Made by a program: the position numbers and the translations under genes. Positions 44,894 to 55,726 of a stretch of 64,000 bases of DNA are shown one piece after another; the first letter of the stretch is position 1; each line of letters starts with the position of its first letter. The stretch lies in the NCBI GenBank assembly GCA_949358305.1, contig OX442319.1, positions 13,268,001 to 13,332,000 on the forward strand, given 5' to 3'. Under the pieces are notes generated by a model, which saw nothing but the letters and a program-made list of their open reading frames with translations, did not search any database and was not told the origin of the DNA. The stretch is from Strigamia acuminata. Its lineage: Eukaryota > Arthropoda > Chilopoda > Geophilomorpha > Linotaeniidae.

Positions 44894-47305
44894 GGTGCAT
44901 TCACAGTTAAAATCCAAATTTGACTTATCATAATCTGAATTATCAATAATTCATGTAAGTCATTTGGTTAAACTCCATACAAAGTGAACAATTATTTGGC
45001 TGATGTGGCTGAAATATCTTACCAGCCACAGGAAATGATGTAATTTACATCACTGAAAAGATAATTCAATTGCAATAAGTGGCCTATTGATAAGTCACTC
45101 CAATCATGACTTATCAATAAGTGGCTGATGGAAAAATTCATCCAATCATGGCTCAGCACATGAATTATTTGGCCACTGGAATAAGTCATTCAAGATGGAT
45201 GCCCCCAGTCAGTCTATCATGAAAAGAGGAATACAGCAAAAAACTGGTCAAGGACTGAAGAAATGAGCAGTGCTCATTACCTAGCTGAACAGCCATACTT
45301 AGGCAAAAGCAAGGTTAGTAATTGCTGACATTTTTAAACACAAATTTATGTTTTCGAGCGCACGCCGATCGTACGATTGCCAGGGCCGCACATTTCCGAC
45401 ACGTTCGCGGCGTCGACCGCTAATCGACGAGGAACGTCGCACGGACGTTCGCGGACAACGAGAAACGTTGCACGGACGTTCGCGAACAACGAGGAACGTT
45501 GACGAAACGTTCGCGAAGGACGTGCAGCAGAGAAAGTGCCCAGACGACGATTTGTACCATTTGGACTCGTGCGAGGCATTTTTTGAACGTTTTGCATGTT
45601 TTTGAACGTTTTTTAGACCCAAATTTCGAGAGGAAAACACACGTGAAGTGTGGGAATCGATTTGGATATCATAGACCAGCGAAAATTGTAAATTTCGGAC
45701 ATTTTGACCAGAAAAATACACGTGAAGTGTGTGGATTGTTTCGGATATTTCAACCAGTAGAATTATGGATATTTTGGACCAGATTTTCAAGGAAAAGCAC
45801 GTGAAGTGCACCAGATGACCTTTCAACTTCTTGAAAACATCATTTTTGAAGATTTTCTTGATTAATTTGAATTTTTGAATTTATTTTTGAATTTATTTTT
45901 GAATTTATTCATTGAATATTATTGTAAACTAGCTTAGTGTTGTGTTAGCATTTTACTAACCTAATTATAAGAGCGCTACTAACCTGCAAACATTGAACCT
46001 CGTTTGCATGTAATTTATGTTTTGAGCATTTCCACTGGGCAGTGGATTTTTTTTTAGTGAAAATAGTACTTTTTCAACATTTATATTTTTATTTCTATAA
46101 AGAGTTAATTTTTTAGTAAATATATTGGATTAAATTAAATTAAATTAAATAAATAAAAAAAAATATGTTAATTTTTTTGTGAATATATTAAAGTAAGTTT
46201 ATTTTTTGTGAATATATTAAAGTAAGTTTATTTTTTGTGAATATATGAAATGAATACTTTTTAAATAAATGAATGCCTTTCTGTAAATATCAAAAAATAG
46301 ATGGGTGCTATTTAGTGAATATTTTTTTTAAAAAATGAATGCTTTTTAACAGATTTTAACAGATTTTTAACAGATGTAAAAATGGATAAAATAAATTATT
46401 AAAAACTAAGTAAAAATCATGAAAAACTGTGTAAAAATCGAGAAAAACTGTGTAAAAATCGAGAAAACTGTGTAAAAATCGAAAAAAACTGTGTAAAAAT
46501 CGAGAAAAACTGTGTAAAAATCGAGAAAAACTGTGTAAAAATCGAGAAAAACTGGGTAAAAATCGTAAAAAATCGAGAAAAAATGGGTGAAAATCGTAAA
46601 AAATCGTGAAAAACAGGATAAAAATTGTGATAAACTGAGTAAAAATCATAAAAAATCGTGAAAAACGTTAAAAATCGTGTAAAATCGTGAAAAACTGTGT
46701 AAAAATCGTGAAAAACTGTGTAAAAATCGTGAAAAACTGTAAAAATCGTGTAAAATCGTGAAAAACTGTGTAAAAATCGTGAAAAACTGTAAAAATCGTG
46801 TAAAATCGTGAAAAACTGTGTAAAAATCGTGAAAAACTGTAAAAATCGTGTAAAATCGTGAAAAAAAGAATAAAAATCGTGAAAAAAAGAATAAAAATCG
46901 TGAAAAAAAGAATAAAAATCGTAAAAAACTGAGTAAAAATTGTTAAAAACTGGGTAAAAACTATGTAATTTGTAAAACAGAGTAAAAATTGTGAAAAATC
47001 ATAAAAAACTGGGTGAAAAGGATAAAAATCGTGACAAACTGGGTAAAAATCGTGAAAAACAGTTAAAAATCGTGAAAGCCTCGGTAAATATCGTCAAAAA
47101 CTGCGTAAAAATCGTTAAAAAAGGGAAAAACTGGGTGAAAAGTCTTTAAAAGCTTGTAAAAAAATCATGAAAATAAGCAGATTATGATTAGTCAAATTTG
47201 GATTATCATCTGATGATGTAAATTACATCATTTCCTGTGACTGATAAGTCATTTCAGTCAAATCAGTCACTTCCGTCAAATAATTCATTTGACTTTGAAT
47301 GCACC
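44894..47305. mobile_element. TA-flanked 2.4-kb element inside the foldback arm
   Basis: Ends GGTGCATTC / GAATGCACC with TA on both sides (44892-44893, 47306-47307). The opposite arm of the host foldback gives the empty site, confirming the borders. Subterminal sequences repeat in both orientations (GGAAATGATGTAATTTACAT near each end). The interior has a G/C-rich repeat of ACGTTCGCG-like units (45360-45530) and a large minisatellite. No transposase frame is visible. A Tc1/mariner-like or related TA-targeting system is likely. Confidence 0.8.
46390..47110. repeat. ~21-bp minisatellite (AAAAATCGTGAAAAACTGTGT)
   Basis: More than 25 diverged tandem units with blocks of higher-order repeats (a unit plus a shortened AAAAATCGTGTAAAATCGTG unit). 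Reading frames through it are repeat artefacts. Confidence 0.95.
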
Positions 47306-47551
47306 TAATGAAAAATAATTTTTTTTGGGAGAATTGACACCCGAAAATCGCTTTTTTCTGGCTTGTACACCAAAAAATTAAAATTTGGGCAATGTGGCGC
47401 TATAGAACAGGTCATTCCACACATATTACAAAAAAATTAAAAAAAAGACTCATTATTAACCGAGATAAACTGGAAAAACCAATTAACATGGGCTTCTATG
47501 GGAAAACAGTGGCGCCATCTACATTTCAAAGTTGGCGTGAGCTAGGGGTTA

Positions 47552-47705
47552 TGTGTTGTTAGATGCTCAAATCTGGAGGCTGATGAAATAACATGAGGAC
47601 GCCATTACAGTGTAGAAAACAACAACTAGTGCCACCTTTTAATGGTACACATAAGTATAATACAAGAACGCCATCTAGCGTGATAAATACACAACATATC
47701 ACACA
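47552..47705 (-). repeat. mag-like gypsy 3' LTR (154 bp)
   Basis: On the minus strand TGTGTGATATG...CTAACAACACA. Identical to 52204-52357. Confidence 0.97.
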
Positions 47706-47758
47706 TCCCCCTCCCAGTTACAAAGTTATAATTGGAACGAAACAAACGAAAAGACTTC

Positions 47759-50700
47759 TTAGCATTCTTCAATGAGCCGACTTGGCTTGTTGACCGCTCT
47801 TCCGCTCCTCGTAACCATTGGTCTTGGAGATGTTCGCCTCGTCTCTGGTGATTGTCGAACCGGAACTGGAATCTCGGCCGTCGCTGGTGCCTGTTGATCC
47901 ATTGGTGGTTCCTCGACCTCACTGGACTCATCTGCTTGGCTGTCCCCTGGATCGATGTCGTCCGGCTTGTCCGAATCGTCCTTCAGTGGGATGAGGTGGA
48001 ATCGATTGCGTTGCACCGTTCGCTTGTCGGTGTTAACAATGTATGAGCGCGGTCGTCCCGCCTTCTTCTCGATGACGCCCGATCGCCTCAAATCGATGAT
48101 CCAAACCCTCTCGCCTGGTTGTAGATCTGGAAGATCCCTCGCTCGATGTCGCTTATCGAAATTCCTCTTTTGGTCTGCTATTCTCTTCTCCTCCTTCCCC
48201 CGAAGAAGTTTCGCATCTGGAGTCTTAGGCATCAATTGGGTTGCGGCGATCGGAACTTCGGTCCTGATTTTCCGCCCCATCAGCAGCTCCGCGGGTGAGA
48301 ATCCGTTTGCCAGTGGAGTCGCACGATAGCTTTGAAGTGCTTTAAAGCCGTCGCTAGATTTCTTCAAAATCCGCTTGATGACTTTGACCCCGGCTTCTGC
48401 GAACCCGTTACTCTGAGGATATTTCGGACTCGATGTAGTGTGGATAAATTTCCAGTCTGTCGCGAATATGGAAAACTCCGATTTTAATAGAGTTCCAAAT
48501 TGCGTTCCATTATCGCTGACCACCTCTTGTGGTGTACCATGTCGCGAAAATATAGATTTTAGGAATAGAATCACTTCGCTTTCCTTGAGCGATGTCAGCG
48601 TCTTGACTTCTGGATACCGCGAGTAGTAATCTTCAACGAGCAAATACCACTGACGATCCAAGTAGAAAAGATCCATGCCAACTTTTTGCCATGGCCGTTT
48701 CGGGAATTCCGCTGGCATGAGTGGTTCGTGAGGATTTGTGGACTCTTTGATGCATTCCGTACACGTGGAAATGCGTTTTTCAACGTCCCTAGAGATCCCT
48801 GGCCACCAAACCGCAGACCTTGCCCTGGCTCGACATTTTGTGATTCCTAAGTGTCCCGTGTGGATCTTGTCCAATATGAATTCACGTAATTCCGCTGGGA
48901 TCACAATCCTTGACCCTTTCATGAGTAGGTCTTCTTCTATGGCTATCTCATCTCGGTATTGCCAAAAATCCCCTAACCCTTGTGGTAATTGATCTTTGAC
49001 TGGCCATCCATGTTGACTGAACTGCCGAAGCTTGATGCAAATCGGATCCCTGTTCTGGACCTCTATGATTTCACCTAAGCGTTGGTCAGTAGCTTGAAGA
49101 TGCTTGGTAATCAGCTGCACATATGCAGTCACACAACTCTCGAGTCGTTGCTCAATGTCGCCATCTTCTTCAGTGTCCGGCAATGGACGCCTTGACAAAA
49201 CATCAGCCGCGCCTAACTCCTTGCCTGGAATGTGCTTGACCGTGTAGCAGTATCGCTGAAGTCGAAGTCGCATCCGTTGCAATTTTGGAGTGATCTCGTC
49301 GAGTTCCTTCGTCATCAAGATGGGTACCAACGGCTTGTGGTCAGTTTCCAGACAGACGGGAATTCCAATGATGAAGTTCTTGAACCTCTCACATGCCCAT
49401 ACGAGAGCATATCCCTCTTTCTCTATCTGTGCCCAATTCTTCTGACATTTCGTTAAGGTTTTACTCGCGTAGGCAATCGGCCTGAATTTGCCGTCTTTTT
49501 GCTTTTGTTTAAGCACTGCACCTACTCCGTATGAAGACGCATCCGCTGTGATCACTGTCTCTCTCGTAGGATCGAACCACGCTAATGTTGGGGCCTTTGA
49601 TAATTCCTCTTTAATGGCGTCAAACGCTGCTTCTTGCTGCGTCCCCCATCGGAATTCATTCTTGCCGCCCAATAGTTCATTCAACGGGTGTGCTTTTGTC
49701 GCCAAATTCGGGATGAATCTACCCAGGTAATTGACTGAACCCAGTAGACTTCGTAATTCCGACACATTTTCGGGTTTGCCCATTTGTCTAATGGCAACAA
49801 TCCGGTCGTCATCGACATGAACTCCGGCTTGATCAATGATGTGTCCCAGGAATTTTATCTTGGTTTTCCCGAACTCGCATTTCGCTACGTTCAACGTTAT
49901 TCCCGCTTCTAGTAAGCGTTGGAGAACCGCACGTAAACGTCTATCGTGTTCCTCAATGGTGTCGCCATAAACCAATATGTCATCAACGTTGACTTGCTTG
50001 CCTTCCAATCCTTCAAGGATTTCGCTCATTCTCTTCTGAAAGAATTCAGGTGCTGCATTTATGCCGAAAGGAAGCCTCTTGAACATGTATCGGCCAAATG
50101 GAGTGATGAATGTTGTCAACAGCCGTGATTCGGCATCCAACTGACACTGCCAAAAGCCATGATTGGCGTCGAGCTTTGAAAAATACTTTGCTTTCCCAAG
50201 CCGACCCAACACGTTCTCAGTAACGGGCATCGGATGTGTTTCTCGCATCACGTAGCGATTAAGCCTCACATAATCCACGCACATGCGAATCGATCCGTCG
50301 GGCTTCGGTGCCAAAACCAGCCCAGAACACCAATCTGTTGGTTCTTCTACCCGTTCTATTACTCCCAATAATACCATCTTGTCGAGGTTTGCTTTTATCT
50401 CGTTTAGTAGAGGAATCGGAACTCTTCGAGGTGTCATTAACGCATATGGACTTGCATCAGGTTTCAGTCGTATTTTGTACGGTATTTCGACGCGCCCCAA
50501 ACCGCTGAATAGCTTCGGGTAAGCCGTCTTCGGATCGAATGACATCTTTGGTGTCTTCTCCGTTTTCACCGCATCAACTCCGCAACGTCTGATGATGTCC
50601 AACTCTTCGCAGGTATCGCCATCTAGTAATGGCTGCATCAAACCTCGAACGACGTAGATCGCTGTTAATTTCGACCGTCCTCGGTACTCGATTTTCTCCC

Positions 50701-51778
50701 ATAACATTCCTAACGTTTCCATTTTTCCTTTGGTCGCATTGTGCAAGTTCAGCTCGGGTTTCCGTAATTTTCTATCGGAAAAATAGTCCATGTAGACTTC
50801 CTCGGGAATACATGTCGTTTCGGCGCCGGAATCTGCCTTGAATGTGATTCTTGCGTTCCTGATCTCGACCGACACATGCCATCTTCCCTGTCGACTGGCA
50901 ACTCCATTGACTGATTCAATGTAAGCATCCGTCGCTTCATCGACCCCTTGAACCGCTGCACTTCGACAAACCCTCGCATAATGACCTTTGCGATTGCATT
51001 TGTGACATGTCAGCCTCGTTGCTGGGCAATCCTTCATCGGATGGAATCCGCCGCCACATCTGCCGCAATTACTCGAGTTTTTCGATGCATTCTTCGGCTG
51101 TGTCTTGGGACCGCCGTCCGGTTTGCTCGATTTCCCGCTGTCATCTGGCCGTTCTGTCTTCCTTTTCCAGAAGTTGGATCGTTGCACCTTCTTGGAGTCA
51201 ACTCGATCCACGGACTTATTGGTCGATGACGCTTCCAGCAATGTTTTCGACTGCGAATTGACCTGTTCAGACTGTTTCGTCATCTCGATTGCCTTCGCCA
51301 ATGTCAAGTTGCTTTGAAGCTGAAGCTTCTTTGCCATCGCCTTGTCCCGGATGCCATTCACGATCTTATCGCGGATAAACTCGTCGTACAATGCATCAAA
51401 TTTGCAGTGTTTGGCCGCTGTGTGCAATGCCGTGATATATTCGTCCATTGCCTCTCCGTCCTTTTGCTGGCGGTTGTAGAACATGGCTCGCTCATAAATC
51501 ACATTTGTTGTCGTAACAAATTTTGCCTCAAAAGCTGCCTTCACTTTTGCATAATCGTGCTTGTCTGGATCCGCCAATTTAAATGATGTGTAAATGTCAT
51601 TTGCTGTGTCCCCCATGTGGTAAAGGAGTGAAGCCACTTGCTTTTTGCCTGGCTGTGTGTCCAAATCCACCATGGAGCGAAACAACTCAAATCTGGCAAT
51701 CCATCTTGGCCAATCTGCAGCATTCTTGAAGTCAAATTCATCTGGTGGTTTGCAAATGCTGTGCTCCACTTTTGCCAT
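47759..51778 (-). CDS. mag-like gypsy gag-pol polyprotein (1,339 aa, intact)
   Basis: One frame from ATG 51778. The N-terminus (KPPDEFDFKNAADWPRWIARF) is typical of the Gag of the mag lineage. Two zinc knuckles follow (CGRCGGGFHPMKDC and CHKCNRKGHYARVC, about 235-275), then protease with KADSGAETT (about 315), reverse transcriptase with FGINAAPEFFQ and VNVDDILVYG (about 596; V-N-V-D-D rather than the usual Y-x-D-D, both Asp kept), RNase H with ITADASSYG (about 742), and integrase with H-x-H...CTEC (about 975-1010) and catalytic MDLFY, SDNGTQF and NGFAEAG (about 1033, 1088, 1124). Gag and Pol are fused without a frameshift, as in mag elements. No break seen. Confidence 0.96.
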   Translation of the reverse strand: MAKVEHSICKPPDEFDFKNAADWPRWIARFELFRSMVDLDTQPGKKQVASLLYHMGDTANDIYTSFKLADPDKHDYAKVKAAFEAKFVTTTNVIYERAMFYNRQQKDGEAMDEYITALHTAAKHCKFDALYDEFIRDKIVNGIRDKAMAKKLQLQSNLTLAKAIEMTKQSEQVNSQSKTLLEASSTNKSVDRVDSKKVQRSNFWKRKTERPDDSGKSSKPDGGPKTQPKNASKNSSNCGRCGGGFHPMKDCPATRLTCHKCNRKGHYARVCRSAAVQGVDEATDAYIESVNGVASRQGRWHVSVEIRNARITFKADSGAETTCIPEEVYMDYFSDRKLRKPELNLHNATKGKMETLGMLWEKIEYRGRSKLTAIYVVRGLMQPLLDGDTCEELDIIRRCGVDAVKTEKTPKMSFDPKTAYPKLFSGLGRVEIPYKIRLKPDASPYALMTPRRVPIPLLNEIKANLDKMVLLGVIERVEEPTDWCSGLVLAPKPDGSIRMCVDYVRLNRYVMRETHPMPVTENVLGRLGKAKYFSKLDANHGFWQCQLDAESRLLTTFITPFGRYMFKRLPFGINAAPEFFQKRMSEILEGLEGKQVNVDDILVYGDTIEEHDRRLRAVLQRLLEAGITLNVAKCEFGKTKIKFLGHIIDQAGVHVDDDRIVAIRQMGKPENVSELRSLLGSVNYLGRFIPNLATKAHPLNELLGGKNEFRWGTQQEAAFDAIKEELSKAPTLAWFDPTRETVITADASSYGVGAVLKQKQKDGKFRPIAYASKTLTKCQKNWAQIEKEGYALVWACERFKNFIIGIPVCLETDHKPLVPILMTKELDEITPKLQRMRLRLQRYCYTVKHIPGKELGAADVLSRRPLPDTEEDGDIEQRLESCVTAYVQLITKHLQATDQRLGEIIEVQNRDPICIKLRQFSQHGWPVKDQLPQGLGDFWQYRDEIAIEEDLLMKGSRIVIPAELREFILDKIHTGHLGITKCRARARSAVWWPGISRDVEKRISTCTECIKESTNPHEPLMPAEFPKRPWQKVGMDLFYLDRQWYLLVEDYYSRYPEVKTLTSLKESEVILFLKSIFSRHGTPQEVVSDNGTQFGTLLKSEFSIFATDWKFIHTTSSPKYPQSNGFAEAGVKVIKRILKKSSDGFKALQSYRATPLANGFSPAELLMGRKIRTEVPIAATQLMPKTPDAKLLRGKEEKRIADQKRNFDKRHRARDLPDLQPGERVWIIDLRRSGVIEKKAGRPRSYIVNTDKRTVQRNRFHLIPLKDDSDKPDDIDPGDSQADESSEVEEPPMDQQAPATAEIPVPVRQSPETRRTSPRPMVTRSGRAVNKPSRLIEEC

Positions 51779-51789
51779 TATTTGTGGAA

Positions 51790-51930
51790 TGTTTTTCTCT
51801 TCCTTCTCCTCCTCTTGGTCCTCTAGTATGGGCTCAATGATGAGTAAGGCTAAAATTCCTTTTTCACTTCCTTCTCCTCCTCTTGGTTGTTTAGTATGGG
51901 CTTAATGATGAGTAAGGACTCAATTCCTTG
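51790..51930. repeat. ~65-bp direct duplication in the mag-like leader
   Basis: CTTCCTTCTCCTCCTCTTGG...AGTATGGGCT.AATGATGAGTAAGG occurs twice in tandem between the 5' LTR and the start codon. Confidence 0.85.
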
Positions 51931-52191
51931 TCTTCTTCAAACAAAAGGCACATTTGCCAGCTTCTACAGACGAAAATTGTCGAAAATTGACGAAAATAGA
52001 CAAAAATAGACGAATCTCGAAGAATACTCGGCAAATAATCGGCGTGCTCGAGCTCGCGCATCAACGTCGCACTTGTTGCTCACGATCGCACGTCGTTTTC
52101 GGTCCCAAATGTCTGAATTTTGTATGGCCTACCGTCCTTATTGACGTATCTTCACCCAGTTGATATTTCCAACCAATTTCCAGTGTGATTT

Positions 52192-52203
52192 CCGCTGCCA
52201 CCA
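52192..52203 (-). other. Primer-binding site, tRNA-Leu type
   Basis: TGGTGGCAGCGG abuts the 5' LTR on the minus strand and complements the 3' end of a tRNA-Leu (...CCGCTGCCACCA), recalled from general knowledge. Confidence 0.65.
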
Positions 52204-52357
52204 TGTGTTGTTAGATGCTCAAATCTGGAGGCTGATGAAATAACATGAGGACGCCATTACAGTGTAGAAAACAACAACTAGTGCCACCTTTTAATGGTAC
52301 ACATAAGTATAATACAAGAACGCCATCTAGCGTGATAAATACACAACATATCACACA
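52204..52357 (-). repeat. mag-like gypsy 5' LTR (154 bp)
   Basis: Identical copy of 47552-47705, followed on the plus strand by the GGTTA target duplication. Confidence 0.97.
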
Positions 52358-52490
52358 GGTTACAAACCCTCTTAATGGGTGGCGGATGAACGAAAAAATG
52401 TGATACACCAAAATACAATAAGATAACGCAAACGGAGGTTACTATAGAAACTAGAAGTGCATAATAGCGCCGATTAGTGACAATATTATT

Positions 52491-53588
52491 AGAACTAAAC
52501 ACATTACAAGAAAGGCACAAACACACAAATTGAATGCACATTGCAAATGCTTTAATTTAATTGAAAAAATGTAAAAACAAACATAAAAAAATTCATTTTT
52601 TAAACAATTTTTATTTCATGAATCAAATGGCTTTTATTTTCACGTTTGTTTATTCGTGAACATGAAATTGAAATTTCTAATTTTGGAACGAGCAATTATT
52701 TCGAAGCATGCAGATGTGTCGAGCAGTCGCAATGTCACGTGACGTTGCGAGTGATCTAACGCATCACGAAGAGTTTTAATTTACAAAAAGAGACTTGACC
52801 ATGTTTTTGGAACATTTCGTGTGTCAGTTCCTTTGTGTGTCGGTTGCTCGCTGAATATGTATCGAATGAATATATAAGTTTTGTTTCCATATGATTTATC
52901 GGGATTGCAATTTACTTGTTTTGCTTATACTCATTTAAAATAAATAATGTATATATATATATCTGATATAAACCAGTTGGTCACATTTCACAGTGAAGCA
53001 AAGATTATTTTTATTAGCTTTGAAATAAAATTTATAAGATAGACTTAAAGCTTTTCCAGGTGCTGCACTCGGAATAACAACTTCAGCTGCCCCTTGTGCT
53101 TTACTGCGTTTCTCTGGTGAATTTTAAATGGTTGATGTTTTTGACTTGAATTTAGTAAATGTGGATTAATTGGTTTGTTGAAATGGGTAAGGGATTTTGT
53201 GGATTGGTATTGTATCGACTTGGATGTGTAAATTTGAGTTACAGTTACTGGTTTGTTACTTAATTGATTTTAATTAAACAGAACTGAAAGTAATATCCGA
53301 TTTTAATATCGAAATGTAACCATATTGAACGTTAGAAATTGCTCGTTTTCAGGTTATAAAATTTAATTCAGAACATACAAAAACGTAAAAGTGAAAGAAA
53401 TTTTTACTTTTCCTGTACAATGCAAGAATGTGTTTGAACAATGAAAATGAACCCAGAAAAAATATACAATTCTACTTGTCAAGAATTCAAAGTAATAGGT
53501 GTATTATTTGAAAAGTGAAATGCACAAACAAAACCAAAAATCAGCGTTTGAATTGAAGTATTATAAACAATGTATGAAAAGAACGTTT
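52491..53588. other. AT-rich spacer with a dispersed repeat
   Basis: No gene seen. Bases 53060-53170 are a diverged copy of 59950-60065 (shared GGAATAACaACTTCaGCTGC, CTTTACTGCGTTTC and TTGACTTGAATTTAGTAAAT). A (TA)n run lies near 52950. Confidence 0.5.
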
Positions 53589-54305
53589 TTAAATTTCTAT
53601 TCCTGCTGAAAATGCTTTTTCTCGTATATGGGTTAAAAGATGTCTTCTTAAATTCCCACTTGTAATACAGGAATAGTCACACAAATGGCACTTGAATGGT
53701 TTTTCTCCTGTGTGGGTTAATAAATGTGTTTTTAAGGTCCCAATTTGGGTGCAAGAATAATCACACAAATGACACTTCCACGGTTTTTCTCCAGTATGGG
53801 TTAATAGATGTTTCTTTAAACATTCACGACGACTCGAACAATAAGCACAGAAATGGCACTTGAATGGTTTTTCTCCTGAATGGGTTAATAAATGTCTTTT
53901 TAAACTTCCACTTCGACTGCAGGAATAATCACACAAATGGCACTTGAATGGTTTTTTTCCTGTGTGGGTTAATAAATGTTTTCTTAAATCTGAACTTTGA
54001 ATACAGGAATAATTACACAAATGGCACTTGAACGGTTTTTCTCCAGTGTGGGTTAATAAATGTTTTCTTAAATCCCCACTATGAGCCGAAGAATAATCAC
54101 ACAAATGGCACTTGAATGGTTTTTCTCCAGTGTGAATTCGCATGTGGACAGTCAAGTAACTTTTAAGTCGAAATGAAAGTGAACACATTTGACATTTGAA
54201 CGGCTTTTCACCAGTGTGTTTAAGCATGTGCTGTTGCAATAAGTACACGTATGAACACGAATACTCACACAGATTGCATTCGTAATCCTCATGTGTTCTC
54301 TTCAT
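53589..54305 (-). CDS. C2H2 zinc-finger protein with eight fingers (238 aa)
   Basis: A single-exon coding part from the ATG at 54303-54305, preceded on the minus strand by an acceptor-like TTTCATTTCAG and a short leader, so the 5' UTR is probably spliced. Eight tandem C-x2-C-x12-H-x3-H fingers joined by near-perfect TGEKPFKC linkers fill almost the whole protein, as in DNA-binding transcription factors. Most fingers share CHLC(D/N)YS and LLTH. The recognition helices vary (for example SGDLRKH, SSDLRKH, SGSLKRH, IGTLKTH, SGNLRRH). The target is unknown. No other domain is present. An inverted, damaged paralogue lies at 55727-56344 and the pair is divergent. Confidence 0.92.
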   Translation of the reverse strand: MKRTHEDYECNLCEYSCSYVYLLQQHMLKHTGEKPFKCQMCSLSFRLKSYLTVHMRIHTGEKPFKCHLCDYSSAHSGDLRKHLLTHTGEKPFKCHLCNYSCIQSSDLRKHLLTHTGKKPFKCHLCDYSCSRSGSLKRHLLTHSGEKPFKCHFCAYCSSRRECLKKHLLTHTGEKPWKCHLCDYSCTQIGTLKTHLLTHTGEKPFKCHLCDYSCITSGNLRRHLLTHIREKAFSAGIEI

Positions 54306-55094
54306 TTTTTTACTTCAACGACAGTGACAGTGAAATGCGCGCAGTCTGAAATGAAAAAAATAATAATAATTAAGTTAGAAAACGTTTAATTTAATTGGAC
54401 ACACTTTAAATAATATTGGTATGTATACTGTGAACAAAAACAAATAAAACAAAAAAATTACATTTTTGGAAAAAGGCTTTTATGCTGTATCCCTGCGAAA
54501 TTTGAATCCAGACTAAAAATTTGCCAAATGACAAATCGTTTTTTAGCAAATAAAAAAAAATGTAGCTCAGATCAAAAAGTTATCAGCACCATTTGCAAGA
54601 GCGGCAAATTCTGCACAGGAAACATAATTTTTAATTTTTTAAACCGTTCATTTTTCATATTTTTTGTTTTTTTGAATTCAAATTTCTTACTAAATTGGCC
54701 ATGGTGAAAAAACAAAAAAGAAACAAACAGGCTTGTGCAGAATGCAATTTCCAATCGAATGAGTCTGGTTTCAGAATTTATAAATTCGTTTTTAGTACCG
54801 AAACCTTCAAAATTCGTATTGGGCGAACATTTTGGCATCCATTAAAGGACAAGGGTTCGCAGGACACACAAACATTCCAATTGTTTGTAATTTGTATTTC
54901 CAGTCCACAGCGCTTAAAAATGAGTCTTTTTTTTATTTTATTTTATATAATGTGTGGAATGACCTGTTCTAGGGTGCTACACACAAATCGGAAGCTGAAA
55001 CACACCAACCAGAAGTTGAACCCCACAAACATTCAAGTCAAGTTAAATAAAAGCCTTTAAAAACGAGGTCGGGGCATCGCCGCTAATGGTTCGA
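54306..55094. other. Spacer between the divergent zinc-finger copies
   Basis: The part next to each gene (54330-54430; 55600-55720) is conserved as an inverted repeat. In between, 54910-54985 resembles part of the foldback element arm (AATGAGTCTTTTTTTTATTT and ATGTGTGGAATGACCTGTTC), an old transposon fragment. An open frame at 54695-55060 overlaps that fragment and is not convincing. Confidence 0.5.
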
Positions 55095-55576
55095 ATTCAG
55101 TTAGGGAGTTAGGCCTAACGTTCGATGCACGGTTGTGCCGAACTTTATAAATCGAAAAAAAAATCCAATAATACCCCTAAGAAATTTGATTTATCTATTC
55201 TTCTATCTTTACCTTAATCTACTTACACTTTGGAACCTTTCAAACGTAATAAAGATGCATTGAATCACGGATGAACGAAGAACGAAAAATACACCAAAAT
55301 ACAGTAGTTCAAATATTGTCACTAGTCGGCGCTGTCATGCACTTATAGTTTCTATGGCAACCTCCAGTTTGATGTTTGATGTATCGCACTTTTTCGTTCA
55401 ACCTTGATTAAATGCATGTTTTTTACCTTTGAAAGGTTCCAAAGTGTAAGCAGATTAAGGTAAAGATAGGTGAATAGATAAATTATATTTTTTTGGGATA
55501 TTATTGGATTTTTTTTCGGGTTTATAAAGTTTGGCGCAATCGCGCATCGAACGTTAGGCCTAACTCGACGATACTC
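55095..55576. mobile_element. Palindromic MITE (~480 bp)
   Basis: A near-perfect long inverted repeat. Outer ends TTAGGCCTAACGTTCGATGC / GCATCGAACGTTAGGCCTAA. It carries CCAATAATACCC, CTATCTTTACC.TAATCT and ACCTTTCAAAcG in both arms, and an AT/GC-mixed centre. It is non-coding. A second copy is split around 43968/52375. The GTTAGGCCTAAC ends are themselves palindromic, so the target duplication is unclear. Confidence 0.85.
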
Positions 55577-55726
55577 GACTTTCCTAACCGCGTTTTTTCT
55601 GTTCAGAGTATATACATACCTCTTACCAATATTATTTAAAGTGTGTCCAATTAAGTTAATCGTTTTCGAACTTAATTATTTTTATTTTTTTCATTTCAGA
55701 CTACAATCGTTGAAGTAAAAAAAAAA

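Larger units (their letters stand above)
47552..52357 (-). mobile_element. Intact Ty3/gypsy (mag-like) retrotransposon, 4.8 kb
   Basis: Identical 154-bp LTRs (47552-47705, 52204-52357), 5-bp target duplication GGTTA (47547-47551, 52358-52362), a primer site, one long gag-pol frame and a polypurine tract (47706-47717, minus strand). The opposite arm of the foldback it landed in shows the uninterrupted site. Identical LTRs by eye and an open frame mean a very recent, possibly active copy. Confidence 0.97.
43972..52371. mobile_element. TTAA-flanked foldback DNA element (~1.17 kb before later insertions)
   Basis: TTAA duplication at 43968-43971 and 52372-52375. Inverted arms of about 340 bp start GAGGGTTTGTAACCCCTAGC and continue through 44310; the other arm is in pieces at 44797-44893, 47306-47551 and 52358-52371. 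The loop (44311-44796) is partly GC-rich and non-coding. Subtracting two later insertions leaves about 1,175 bp. The TTAA site suggests piggyBac-type mobilisation, although the ends differ from the CACTAG MITE at 38860. Confidence 0.85.
43850..52490. mobile_element. Palindromic MITE split by the 43972-52371 insertion
   Basis: The two outer pieces (about 43850-43967 and 52376-52490) match successive parts of the intact copy at 55095-55575, including CCAATAATACCC, ACCTTTCAAACG and the GGATGAACGA...ACACCAAAATACA core. Rejoining them at the TTAA gives a normal left half and centre of that MITE. Confidence 0.7.

Noticed and set aside
46356-46649. Phe/Leu/His-rich protein
   Set aside because: It is a reading frame through the 21-bp minisatellite, with no other coding evidence.
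46390-47110. CRISPR-like array
   Set aside because: Units are directly tandem without unique spacers, in a eukaryotic transposon. It is a minisatellite.
54695-55060. A 121-aa protein with a hydrophobic stretch
   Set aside because: The second half overlaps an old transposon arm fragment; no family features.
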